A stretch of DNA of 64,000 bases, from assembly GCA_037367405.1 (NCBI GenBank), contig JAZKJV010009615.1:620001-684000 (forward strand), in the 5' to 3' direction. This document shows positions 23,427 through 35,004 of this stretch, piece after piece. The stretch comes from Ottelia alismoides (taxonomy: Eukaryota; Streptophyta; Magnoliopsida; Alismatales; Hydrocharitaceae). Position numbers and translations under genes: made by a program. Position 1 is the stretch's first letter, and each line of letters opens with the position of its first letter. Under the pieces are notes generated by a model. That model did not search any database, was not told the DNA's origin, and was given only the letters and a program-made list of their open reading frames with translations.

Positions 23427-24104
23427 TCAAACCACAAGAGGTTGTGCTTTCTGGCTCTTTTTCACCATAGGCTTGTGTTCCTGCACAACAGGGGGAAACA
23501 AAAATATGATCATAGTGATTTTTTTAATATGAAAGTCAAAGAAACAATTAAATTGGTTCGATCAGGTTCATGTTCTGCTCTTTCTATTGGAACTCCTTAT
23601 GATGTTGGAAACTCACCTCAGGTCCAGTAATAGGAGCATCTTCATTTAATTCATGGAAATGGATGCACGGGTTGCCACTACCTCCTGAAACAAGATGGAA
23701 AATTCACATTGAATGTGTAAGATTTGCCCAAGCATCTTATACTAATATCATCAGTGTTAAATACTTGTATAGAAGAAGCTCTTTCTCATTTAATTTCCAC
23801 TTTTATATATTAAATTAGAAAACTCTGATAAAGCTTAAGCAACCGTATAGAAAAATATGTGCACCAAGCATCATGTACTAAGAAATCTCAATAAATCTAA
23901 GAGGTGAAATCACTAAAGAAATCCCAAAAAATTAAAGCATATGAAATCAATTGCATGGGTACCTGACTAAAATGGTTTGCTACAAGTAATGTACAAGCAC
24001 AACAAAGATTTGCCTCAGTCTTAACCTCCATATATACACCAGCAGCAGGTGAAGTTAACACGCTCAGCTCATCACATAATTGTAGAGCAAATTTGACAAG
24101 ACCC
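23427..24104 (-). pseudogene. Captured exons of an unidentified gene
   Basis: Reading the minus strand, three exon-like pieces keep open frames and consensus splice borders. 23963-24104 lies between an acceptor ending TGCAG and a donor GTACCC; it begins G-L-V-K-F-A-L-Q and ends V-A-N-H-F-S-Q. 23617-23684 lies between TTTCAG and GTGAGT; it begins G-S-G-N-P-C-I-H-F-H and ends A-P-I-T-G-P-E. 23427-23480 follows GTGCAG and ends in TGA; it begins E-H-K-P-M-V-K-K. A further piece near 24180-24285 reads D-A-F-N-A-L-K-M-A-K-K-G before a stop. I do not recognise the source gene, and the pieces may not all come from one gene. They lie inside the CACTA element, so they are most likely a transduplicated fragment. 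Confidence 0.5.
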
Positions 24105-24562
24105 CTGCATTGTTACGCTCATTTAGTTTTAATTTTAAATTCAAGATAAGTATTTAAAAATAAGAATGCTACTTACACAGTGCACGCTCATGAAGGAGCT
24201 GCAGTTTTAGCCAGTGCACATGCCATGAAAAGATACCCTTTTTTAGCCATCTTCAAAGCATTGAAAGCATCTGCAAGCAGTATGCTTTAAAGCCAGTTTT
24301 CACAGATAAATTGCAGATCAATTACCTATCCCTTGAGAACTTCACTGAAAATCCCTTGTCGTGTCTCTAACAGATGGAAAGAAATGGTATTTAACAACTG
24401 AAGTGGAAGATAAATTTGATTGGGATATAGGTATAACATACATGCCATGAGATCACTCTGAATGCGGGTGAGACATCGATCTTCCGTGTTGGGATGTAGT
24501 AAAAATGACTTGTAAATATTAATAGAGGGAAAATGAGATGTTTGTTGTGATAGTTAACTTAC

Positions 24563-24650
24563 ATCATCGATAACTTGCAGGAATCCGTAATTCTTCTGAA
24601 GTTCAACTAGCTCAAGGATCGAAGAGAAGTCTCCTTCCACGCTAAATAAA
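24563..24650 (-). pseudogene. Captured exon resembling 8-amino-7-oxononanoate synthase (BIOF)
   Basis: An 88-bp minus-strand exon with acceptor ATGCAG and donor GTAAGT encodes a 29-residue open stretch starting LFSVEGDFSS and ending KNYGFLQVIDD. This is the segment of alpha-oxoamine synthases (BIOF, KBL, SPT) that carries the catalytic V-I-D-D/E aspartate contacting the PLP pyridine nitrogen; the F-S-x-(E/D)-G-D-F and Y-G-F-L-x-V-I-D-D phrasing is closest to plant BIOF of biotin synthesis. A possible upstream exon lies near 24725-24830 (frame with A-L-G-G-I-V-M-P-L). The remaining exons are not visible, so this is a fragment, presumably captured by the CACTA element. Confidence 0.6.
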
Positions 24651-27600
24651 CTGCATGGAAAATAAAAGATAAAAATAACTTACCAAAGATATATATACGA
24701 TTCTAATTACGATACATTCATATAGTCATTGGTTGGCATTCTTCCATCACGAAGGGGCATGACAATGCCTCCCAATGCTGATGAGAAAGCACTGTTGGCA
24801 GCAAGGAGCATGGCAGTGCCACCACAGAGATGAAAATCTCACTAGTCGATTAATCGCAGTTGGACGTTGTTTCATCCATAAATACTGTAATGAAACTCCA
24901 ACGGAATATGATCAAATTTCCACAATACTCAAAACTCAACGGCAACTCCAAAACCACCAACAACATCCCTACCATACTGTTCATAGAAATCTTCATTGCA
25001 AGGACATGTGAAAGAAAATTTAAAACAAAAAGGAATTGTAAAGGAGAACCTACAAACATGTTGAGACCCATTTAAAATAAATTATAATGATAAAATGATT
25101 TCAATCAATCAACTATCTACTGAAAATTACAAAACGACATCTTGAATGATAATTACTATATCGTTCAAAAGAAAATATGAATGCAGAAAAAGTAATCAGA
25201 CCTCAAAAAATCATGGGCTGTTGATTAAAATCACAGCTCACAAACGTTAACTTGGAACAACTTAATCATATACGATTTTTAAAGTTTACCATGTACATCA
25301 AGGAGTTTAGCATGAAAAATATTATAGCAGCTCACATGACATAGTCCCAACTGTAACTATTCCCTGATCTAAAAGAAGATTCGCCAGATTATCAAAATCC
25401 ACCACTGCTTTCCCACTTTTGTCTAACAGTATAACCTCCTGATAATTAATAATTCAAAATTGAACACATACCTTCTCTCTAGATACAAAATTCCCTTTCA
25501 TCCAGATTGCAGGATCCACCTATGCTTCTTTTTCCATAGTTCCATATCACAGTCATAAAAGCGAGTACCCACCGCAACATTTTCTAGATCCAAATCATCT
25601 AGTAGTTACTTCATGTTTAACATTATCCGTGAATAGTCAAAACTTTATATCAATCGTCATAGCATGATATCCATAATCCTATGCAAATCAAAAGTCATTG
25701 AAATGGTATAGCTTGGAGTTCAAACCTTCTCGAAGGGATAGTACCTTAATTTTGTCAAACAGTTCAATAACAAATTAGAGCAAAATGAATTGCTCCAATC
25801 AGCAAAACCATAATCCGTGTGTTCATAATATTCTTAAAGCAAACCATAAAAATTGGTGTTCGAAACTGTAGATGAACTTTTGCTTACAAAGGTGAAGGGA
25901 ACCATCCATCCTTGTTCGCACCAGATTCCATCGTCCAGATCAATAGGAAATATGAGTATCCACCACAATATTTTCTCCACCCATATCATCTAGGAATCTT
26001 CTACCAAAAAAAGATATTAATACATCCCTTCTCTTTCTATAATTTTTTCTCCCAAGGCTATGATAATTCATTATAAGAACATAATAAAGCCATGAAAACG
26101 AACAATGCAATAGGAAGATCTGTACGCTGGAAGTCTCCACATTTAACATTAGAAATGATAACATACACTAATGATACTATTAATCACAACTTTATAAATT
26201 CCAAAAGAGGTTCACAATCAATGGTAATCACTTGGCAATAGAATTATGACCTTTTATTATCATTAAAATGTATAAATACAAATGAAGGTTCATAATCAAT
26301 TATAACCATTTGACAATTAAACTACAATTAAAATAACACAACGCAGAGAAAAACGAAGAACTTGAGGAATTCTAATAACAATAAAAATCCAAAAAACAAA
26401 TAACAAAATCTCTCAGATTCATCTATAGTAAATCATAAGGGATATCATTGCCAGGAAAGGGGGAAAAGTGCAATTAGAGAAGAGTGCACGACAAACTTCA
26501 TTTTCTGGTTATTTTTTTGGTGTTGGTGGATGTGCACGATCTGAGAATGTTTGTTGCAAAGACTGGATATAGCTTCCTTCTCATTAACATATGAAGGCTG
26601 GCTAATCACTACATATACATATTCTTGCATTCTGAATTTGGTGTCATGTTCCTAATCATTGTCAAAGATTTTAAAAAAGTTATAACCATTGAAACTCTTT
26701 TAAAAAAATAAAATACAGTTCAGAATGTTATTTCGCATCATGAATACCACTTTTTTAGAAAAAGAGGCCTGAATACCAAAATTAAAGATTATAATATGTG
26801 AACCTATCTTATTTAAAAATGAACAAAAGTACCTCACAACATCATAAAATGAGCAGCATGTACTCCGATAACTCCTTAAATAACTTCCAACAAAGCAACT
26901 CCGTTAAGTTGTCTCTTATGTTGCAATACGACATAGGTTGACATTAAAGATAGCTTCTAGATAAACTTTGAATATTCATGACCTAAAAAGATGCATTCGT
27001 TTTTGAGATGTAATACGTATTTACAAAACAAGTAGCACATACATATTTAATAATAAAGATTATACACTTAAAACAATCCATACCAAACTATAGTAAACTA
27101 AATGATTATCGATCAGATGAAAAAAAATAGTTACTGGATATGCGACAGAAAAGAGCACGAAGATAAAACAAAACCTTCTGATCGAACAAATTCTTATGAT
27201 CAAGTGGAAAAGAATACCTAGAAGCGGATGTCGACGTCCAGGGAGAATCCGCTGCTATGGTGAGCACTTCTGCTTTTTCAAAGGAAGATTAGGGCACGAC
27301 GAAGAAGATGAATGATGCGGGAAGAAGATTAAGCATGTATAAATAGCCCCGCAAGCAACCTCTAGCAATAAAAAATCTAAGAAATCAAAATATTTGGGGT
27401 TAAATAAATGGGAACGAAATTCAAACCTTTGGAAAGTAAAGATCAAATCCAAAAACCCTAATCACAGAGGAAGAGATGGCTCGTTATCCGCTCAATCATC
27501 AGAGGAGATAGTTCTTCACCCTCCCTCAAATCCTATATCACAGAGGACAGGGACAACCACTTGAGAAGCGATGGACAATGTTTGAAATGACAACTGTAGA

Positions 27601-27932
27601 TTTGGTAGCGACTGATGGCGGATCTCCTCAATGGAGGCGATCAAACAATGGTGGAAATCGTCGCTGATGGTTGCTGCGTCGAGCATCAGAGACCAATGAG
27701 ATCGACCTCGACCTCGAGCAAGGGGGCGAGAAAGGGGATAAGATGATGGCGGCCGACAGAGACAAAGATGGAAAAAGGAGATAAGGGTTTTTGGAAAGAA
27801 TGGGGAATGGAGCTTAAAAAGGTCTCTTGCGGTCATGTGTGGGTTTTATGTCACGGATTTAGGTGGCAGATATCCGTCCCAATGGAATCCGTCGCTTAAA
27901 TTCCGTCGTCGAAACCCAATTCTCTTGTAGTG

Positions 27933-28967
27933 GCATGACTTGTCGATTATATCATTTTTTGGTGTATAGATTATCGATAATTGATCGATTACTAGAAGCC
28001 GACTTAGTTGCGAGCAACCAATCATTTACAAGCAATTGCTCGATTGTGAGCTACTGGTTAATTACCAACGGCTGCTTATTGCACAAGCACGTGGACGCTA
28101 GGTATCTCCCGATAATGGAAGATCTTTAGGATAAGGTAAAATCATACGACATAATTTATTTCTATTTATATACAGTATGGGCTTATCAAGCCATATGATC
28201 TATCAGATGCAACAAGTGGACAAGATGAGCATGTTTGGTATCTGGGTTGGGTTGGAGTAACCTCATGTAAATAGTAGCAGTTTAGATGGTTATGAGGGTT
28301 AGAATGATAAATCTGATGTGATATTGATTATGTGTTATATTAACTTTTAATTATTATAATATATTTTTATGTTAATTTTTATTTGAACGTGGTTAAAAAA
28401 TATTATAATAAAGAAATTGTGCGGTCCATACAACTAATTTCAATACAGAAATGCATGGATAAAGTAAGAAGTATGCTAGATTACTTCGAGATAATCCGTT
28501 AACCAAACGAGCCTCATGTATTCCCCGTCAAGGGATTATAGGTTTATTTTCTATTCGTCACGTGCAAATCATTAGAGGAATTTGGGACTTGAGTAGTAAT
28601 TATCGTCTTTACGCTTACAATTTCTCATGTTTATGTATCATATATGGTTTAGATATAGTTTATGGGCATCGAATCGTGTGGATATAAATAACAATTTTTA
28701 CGATGGATTTGCATTTTCTTTGGGATGACGGAATATAACTAGAGTCATCATACATATGGATCGAATATTCTAAGTCATCATATATTTAATTGCTATAATT
28801 CTTGCTATTCAGATCCTCAGGAATTATAATTTGAAATTTACGAGGGACAAAAAAGAAGGGTAATACGGTCTTAACAACTTTGAGAAGCAATTACGTAATC
28901 GGGTTGAGAATAATGTATTGCATGCCTAAATGTTGTATTAAGATTAATAAACAAGTGAAAATTTAAT
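27933..28967. other. Unassigned intergenic sequence
   Basis: AT-rich; no gene or ordered repeat seen. The 88-codon plus frame starting at 27863 overlaps the CACTA end and is incidental. Confidence 0.5.
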
Positions 28968-29440
28968 TGTGTTCTTATTAACTTTTGCAATATCAGTTAT
29001 GCTCGTTCTTTTTTTAATATCGCTTGTGCCACTCAAAATTCACAATTATGACCTTCCATTAAGGGAGAGTAGGCTCATTATTGATATTGCAAAAAAGAAG
29101 TGGAACAACTGTATTGTAGAAGTTAAGAAAGGCACAATTAAATTTTCATATGTTTATTATTCTTAATACCCCCATTTAAGCATGCAATACAGTTCTACAA
29201 AAGAAAGGTCATAGCTGCATAAGTTAAGAATGGCACGATTAAATTTTCATTTGTTTATTAATCTTGATACACCATTTAAGCATGTAAGACAATTCTATCC
29301 TTTTGTAATATCAATTATGACCCTCTTTTTCTGTAATATCATTTATGCCCCCCTTTTTTGAGGTGAAGTACGAGCACAATTGATATCAAAAAAGAAGGGA
29401 CATAATTGATAATGCAGAAGATAAGAAGGGCAAAAGTACT
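28968..29440. repeat. Cluster of direct and inverted repeats
   Basis: A unit of about 78 bp is directly repeated: 29120-29198 and 29221-29298 share AAGTTAAGAA, GGCAC(A/G)ATTAAATTTTCAT, and CATTTAAGCATG. Around them, GATATTGCAAAAAAGAAG at 29085 and GATATCAAAAAAGAAGG at 29381 lie in one orientation, and TGTAATATCAATTATGACC at 29308 and TGTAATATCATTTATG at 29332 in the opposite one. This looks like a rearranged miniature element. The 65-codon frame 28969-29166 is incidental. Confidence 0.65.
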
Positions 29441-29749
29441 AACATCCAGTTTAACAATGCACAAATACCCACAATAAAAGTTATATCAAGAAAACTAGTC
29501 CAATCTTTACCAGAAGTTGCATTGAAGCAATTGATTAGTAGTTTGTGATTGGTAATCAAATGTACCAGTTTCAACTCTTACCAACATTATTAGTTTTGAA
29601 TAAATTTAAGGGATATTTACACCCATAATCTCGAGTAACTTCGTAATTACCCCAGAAACCCTTGATAATCACAAATTACACCCATAACCCTCAATAATGC
29701 TTATCTCTTACCCCCATAACCCTCCAGCTCCCCATTCCTCATCTAGCAC
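29441..29749. other. Unassigned sequence flanking element B
   Basis: Contains two or three reiterations of a TTACACCCATAA / TTACCCCCATAACCCT phrase (29615-29725), common in short plant repeats, and nothing coding. The five bases before the LTR are AGCAC; the matching duplication on the other side is lost with the truncated LTR. Confidence 0.5.
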
Positions 29750-32700
29750 TGATTAGGCCAAAAACTCCACTAATCCGGATCAGGTAGAAATATCACTCGG
29801 GTCGTTGCGACCCGGATCGATGAGAATCTCAGCTCAATCAAGAAAATCAAGGTTCAGACCACCAAACAGAAATAAAATCAATGAAAAATAATAGTGGCAC
29901 TGGCTATTAGATTAGCCTGGTATAGCGACCAGGGTCGGACTTAGGGAGCACGTAATGGCCTTGCGGCCTACGAAGTAGTCTAAAAAAAATAAAATAAAAA
30001 GCAACAATTTTTGGTGGATTTTTTTATGTTTTTAATTTTTTTTGGATTTTTAATTAATAAGGAAAATAAAGAAAACAAGTAATCAAGCCAATACAACCAA
30101 TTATTTATCTACTCAAAAATTCAAATAAAAATATTTTTATGTTTTTATATTTTTTACTGTTTTTGGTTAATTTTTGGTAATTTTCTGATGTTTATTGAAT
30201 TTTTTAAAAATCAAAGAAGGCAGAAAAATGAAAGTGTTGTCCAGTCAGACTTGGAGGGCCAATATAAAATAGATAGATGCCCTATCAAGGTCTGAAGGTA
30301 ATTTTCCTAAAAGCTAGAAAGTATAAGGAAATTTAAGGCACTGGAATTCTTGTTTTGGATTTTTAAATTATTTATTAGAATTTTTATAGTTTTTTAGATG
30401 TTTTTCAATTTTTATGCGTTTTATATAATGAAAAATGACCAAAATTGGTCAGAAAATCAAACAAGGAAAAATAACTACTGTCTAATTTTTTTGTGAATTT
30501 TAGAGGTATTTTAATATTTTTTGTGAATTTTTAAGTTGAATAGTAAGGAAAATGCGTGTTTTAGAATTTTTAAAAATAGTAAATGAAATCGAAAATGTCC
30601 TAAAAAATAGGAGAACATTTTACACTATGGTCGGAGCCATGTGTCCAATTTTCATCACATTTGGAGTTAGTTTGATATTTTATTGAAAATCAAAACCTAG
30701 GTATAGTGCACAGGGACCTGTACACAAATAGTAGGAAGTCCAGGGGGTCCGGTGCAAAAATTCCAAGAAGACACACGCGAGGCGCGTGACTTGGGCACTC
30801 AGGGACCTAATTGCAAAAAAACCAAGGTTTCTGAACTAATTAATAACAAGTATTAAAAGTCTAGGGACCTCGGTGTAAATAACCCACTAATAAACGCACA
30901 TGCGCATAAAAATCATTCACAGGGGCATATCTGCAATTTTCCAAAAATTTTCATTCATTCATTAAAACCCTAGAACAACAAGGCTAAGCATGCAAATGAC
31001 CCAATAAAATGCGTGTCGATGCACATGATACACTATAGGCAGGGGTATACATGTAAATAGCAGAAAAGACAAGGTCCAAAGTGTAATTTACCTAACACAA
31101 ATAAATACTAAAAATATTTACAGGACTAAAAGCAAACTACTCTAAAGCTAAGGGCCTAAGGGAATATTTACCCTTTATTAAGTAGACCGTCAGATGGGCG
31201 CCACGTGGAAGATCGGTCGGCTGGGGAAGGGTGGCGCCCAACGCTGAGGTCCTCGGTCTGATTGAACGGCTAGGACTTCGCAACGTGGGAGATCGAACGG
31301 ATGTGAGGCGTTGTGGCTAGACCTCGGCGATCGAACGGTCACGATCACTCCTCCATAAATCGACGGTGCTGGCGGCTCCTCAAATGAACGGTGGAGATCA
31401 AAACTGGAGCTGGAGGTGCATCGGACGGCAGGGGAAGGTCCTCGACGAACTGGGCTCCGGCGAACTTCGCCGGGCTCATGCTGGCGCTGGAGGACTCCTC
31501 GCGGGCAGCTGAAGATCGGGGAAGGATCGCCTCAGGCTCCCGCGTCTACTGGTACCCTCCGATGACTCGACAGAGCTCTAGGGAGCTCAGGCGAGGTCGG
31601 CGGAGAAGGAGCGGCTGCTTCGAATGGTTGAGACCCTCAGACGGCCTCGACTGGACCTACAAAGCACACTAGCAGACTCGCGGGTCGAGGGCAAAGTGCC
31701 TCGACCCTGTGAACGTGGGTGAAGGTGGTAGGTGCGGCGGGGCGGTCGAGCTCCGGTGAGGTGTAGGCGGTGGAACTCGAAACCCAACTCCTGTGCGAGC
31801 TGGGTTGAATGGAGGTGCGGAGAACGTGCGCGGGGAGAAGGCGAATGTGAAAGGATGGTCCGATGATCGAGCCGAAGGTGGAGGTGGTCGGAATGGAAGG
31901 TGAACGGCGAAACAACGATTTGGGGCAAAATCAAAATCAAAGAAAAGGAAGGGAAACTACAGCTACCTGGGTGGACGAATCGACTGGGCTCGAGCTGCTG
32001 GAGCTCTGGGTTGTTGCCTCGCGGGTCGTCGAGGCCCGAGGCTCGAGCTCCTCCTTCAAGCGGAGCATGGCGGCGCAAGCTCGCCAGATCTGAGGTCCGG
32101 GCACCCTCTCCTCTCTGCAACACCACCAGCGGCGAGCTGTCACCTCGAGGATGGCAGTGGAGGTCCTGGGAAGGCAAGGTGGGGAATCAAAGATGCGGAA
32201 ATGGGAGGCGGAGCTCGAGATTTATACTGCCAGGGGTCCGGCTAGGATCGATCAGGTAGGACAGCTCAGAGCGCGGACCCCGAGGTGGGCACCCCGGCGA
32301 GGGTGTCGGATCTGGCGTGGACAAAATGGACCCTGTGTTTAGGTGCGAGGTGATCGGATCGAGTCGGGAAAAATCCGAGAAGTCGGGTCGCGGGCTCGGA
32401 TCCGGGGCTCGGTGGTCCTGGGGGGGGGGGGAGTTGACCGGGGGGTCAACGTCCCTGTGGACCAATGGGGACAGGCCACGTGTAAATGATTTGGAAATTA
32501 ATTTAAAAATAGCAAATGGCCTAATTATTAAACACTTAAAACATGAAAAATATTTGTTTTAATTTTTTTTCTATTTTTTGGTGATTTTTAATTAATTTTT
32601 CAAAATAAAAATAAGGTATGTACATTATACTACTATACATAGGTATTTACACAATGTTGATTTTTGATTTTTGATTTTTAATTTGTTATATTTATACATT

Positions 32701-33426
32701 TTTATCCCCATTTTATATTTTATTTATTTATAACATAAAATTTGGAATAAAAGGGCATTTTTATTTTATTTTTTTATTATTTATATACAAGGATAGATAT
32801 ATACATCTATATACATGATATATTTACAAGGTTCTTTTTTGGTTTTTAATTTTATTCTTTTTATTTTGTTTTTGTTTTAATGGTTTTTATTTTCTTTATC
32901 TACAACATAAAATATAAAATATATACAAATTTTAGGGGTTTTAATTTATTTATTTATAGGGCTAAATAAATATATAGGTGGGAGTATGCACAAAGTGAAT
33001 ATGTACAAGTGATCTATTTTTATTTTCTTTTTGATTTTTCCATTTTTTATCTTGATTTTGTATTTATAGATATTTACAAATATGTACAAGCCACTTTTAT
33101 TCTATTTTTGGAGGGAAATATATATTTATTGCATTTACATGGATATTTACACACATGAGCCCCTATCTCTCTCTACTTGGCTTTTATGCGGTCAGGCCCA
33201 TGCCGAGCCCTCCCTTGGGATTAGGTCGCTCAATATTTATTCTAAATATTTCCTTCTTTTTTTTTAATCTTTATTCTTTTATTTTTGCACAAAAACATGC
33301 TAATTATAACTTTTTACACAATGCATGCTTTTGGTAATTATTTGTATTTACAGACATATACATGCATTTGCAAAGGTTTTTGTAGCTAAAATATAAGAAT
33401 AAAGAGTGATGAATGGGTATTCATCA
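29750..33426 (-). repeat. Complete 3' LTR of element B (3677 bp)
   Basis: On the minus strand it begins TGATGAATACCC right after the polypurine tract (33426) and ends at TGATT on the plus strand (29750), the point where it starts to match the other LTR. The first 20 bp form a small palindrome (TGATGAAT and ATTCATCA). The GC-rich block 31200-32460 contains promoter-proximal sequence, and 29990-30600 is T/A-rich. Open frames in it (for example 31587-32177) are not genes. A 12-G run at 32420-32431 lies next to the W-box palindrome. Confidence 0.9.
32219..32450 (-). promoter_or_regulatory. LTR promoter of element B: inverted W-boxes and TATA box
   Basis: GTTGACC at 32433-32439 and GGTCAAC at 32444-32450 form an inverted W-box pair. 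On the minus strand a TATA box, GTATAAATC, lies at 32219-32228, about 205 bp downstream. In the truncated 5' LTR only the TATA box survives (46158-46163); the W-box part is gone. Function is inferred from position and from its presence in all three LTR families. Confidence 0.65.
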
Positions 33427-33438
33427 CCCCCCTATACT
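33427..33438 (-). promoter_or_regulatory. Polypurine tract of element B
   Basis: Minus-strand AGTATAGGGGGG abuts the 3' LTR start TGATGAAT. This is the expected primer for plus-strand DNA synthesis. The same motif is reiterated in the hairpin array at 35044-35396. Confidence 0.85.
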
Positions 33439-33740
33439 TAACTTTGCTAGTCCCTTAGCAAACACTTATTTGAAAAAGAAGTGAAAAAGAAAGAAAGAAA
33501 AAGAAAAAGAGGAGAATGCACATGGATCAAGGTTGATTATTAAACTCGCCTTCATTAAATTGAATTATGGAGCTCGATCAGATCTTTGGATTATTAATGT
33601 GTCGAAACCTTATTTGGACTTAAGCTTAAAACTCAACAACCTCTAAGTTCCACCTATCTATGGACAAGACTCCTCAATAAACCAGATCAGAACAAGTCTA
33701 CATACACAAACTCTAATGACCATGAATCTTTCCATGCAGT

Positions 33741-34360
33741 GTAAGTGATATGTAGCTCCCCACCTCAGAAGTAACAAAGAAACAACCTCCCCCAACCTGG
33801 TAACTCTAATGCCTTGGTCTAGCAACTCTTTCCTCGAGAAGCGGGGTATTCCCTTCTAAGTTCAAGTGCAACCGGCTCAAGAAGAGGGGGAAGAAGATGA
33901 AGAATGGACCATGGCCAGTGTAGCCACGTATCCCTGGGAGCCCAACCAGTGTAGCTAAGTCTCCCGCTGCAAGCTTCATGAGATGTAACATGGATACCAT
34001 AAGCTTTTACTTTATTTGACTATATACACTCCGCTGGGGTTATTAAAATTTCAATCCGACCCACCACTTTTTTGGAGTTCTTTTCTTTTTGCACACATTT
34101 TTTTCATGTGCAACTGTACAACATATCTACATGGTGCATCATATATACAAGGAGTTTTTCCTCTTGAGCCAGTAGACTATCCCTCTTTTGAAGCTTTATT
34201 GCAACCCACGGCTTCTGTCTTTAGCCTTCCTCACCACTAGACCAAGTTGAGACGCACTTCCTTCACTAGAAGAAGAAGAGAGGTTCCGCCTAGAAGTACT
34301 ACCCTCATATGCTACCCCAAGCCAAAGGAAACTGCCTCCTCATCACCTCATCCGTGGAGA
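33741..34360 (-). repeat. Non-coding block shared with element C, with tRNA-like boxes
   Basis: Two segments, about 33741-33895 and 34128-34350, are nearly identical to element C (51980-52145 and 52328-52570). This looks closer than the surrounding LTRs and closer than the polyproteins. No long frame is conserved; the minus frame 33806-34000 is not maintained in C. On the plus strand TTGGTCTAGCAAC (33814) and AGTTCAAGTGC (33859) resemble tRNA A and B boxes at usual spacing. On the minus strand TTGGTCTAGTGGT (34245-34233) and GTGGGTTGCAA (34209-34199) do too. It may include old tRNA-derived SINE pieces, or an RNA element under constraint. Neither is proven. Confidence 0.6.
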
Positions 34361-34639
34361 GCTATGTGTAAAGTGCTGGTGCAAGTCAAGCCATTGTCTC
34401 TAAGAGTCATGCGTGTGTTGTTAAGTGCTCTACTTAGGCTCATCAAGATGACATATGCTCATAGCCTAGTGGACTCAAAGAATTAAGTCCTTATGGACCT
34501 GAAAAGCCTTAACCCTAAGCCCTATAAGGTTCCTCTTAGAATTAGGTGGATTAAGATCTTAATCAAGCTCCATTTCCCAATTTAATTCCAGGCTAGTTTA
34601 AATGTCAACTATCATCCGGGAAAAGCTATACAAGTATTT

Positions 34640-34960
34640 ACAAAGATGCTATTTACACAATATTTTACAAACATGCAAAAATTTTTGAAAAATGTTTTGA
34701 AATCATAATGGATGAATGCATGAAATGCAAGTTTTGCAAAAGTATTTACACACATTTACACAAGATTTTTGCAAACTTTTGATTTTTAAATCATTTTGGA
34801 AAAATTTTGTACTATATACATAATTTTGATAAGAAAATATTTGCACAAGCTTTACACAAAAGATTTTTGGAAACATTTTTACAAAAATAATTTGTACACT
34901 AGCTATATATGTGCAAAAAGAATGTTTATTTACAGGAAAATTTTTTAATTTTTGTGGTTT
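34640..34960 (-). repeat. Degenerate TTTACAAA/TTTGAAAA repeat zone, element B
   Basis: Reiterated ATTTACACA, TTTTGCAAA and ATTTTTGAAAA phrases occur at the same place relative to the hairpin array as in elements A and C. Confidence 0.7.
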
Positions 34961-35004
34961 TTTGGGTTTTTAGCCATTTTATTTATTAACATACTCACAC
35001 AAAG

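Larger units (their letters stand above)
22754..27932. mobile_element. CACTA (En/Spm-type) DNA transposon carrying gene fragments
   Basis: The element opens CACTACAAAAAAGATG at 22754 and closes with TTCTCTTGTAGTG ending at 27932; the complement of the close, CACTACAAGAGAATTGGG, is the classic plant CACTA terminus. Both subterminal regions are loaded with GACGGAT/ATCCGTC words: left at about 22793-22930 (GGCGACGGAT, ATCCGTCACC), right at about 27850-27915 (CACGGATTTAGG, ATCCGTCCC, ATCCGTCGC). These are the expected transposase-binding repeats. No transposase-like frame is visible in the 5.2 kb; instead there are intron-bearing pieces of other genes on the minus strand (23427-24860). The expected 3-bp target duplication is not intact (TGA on the left, GCA on the right), so one end may have mutated or recombined. 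It is probably a non-autonomous, gene-capturing element. Confidence 0.8.

Noticed and set aside
27516..27836. 106-codon minus-strand frame near the CACTA right end
   Set aside because: No recognisable domain; it may be the untranslated leader of a captured gene, but I cannot support a coding call.
31587..32177. 196-codon minus-strand frame and the equivalent at 45604-46260
   Set aside because: Both lie in the GC-rich zone of the element B LTRs; the frames are not kept open to the same extent and have no domain.
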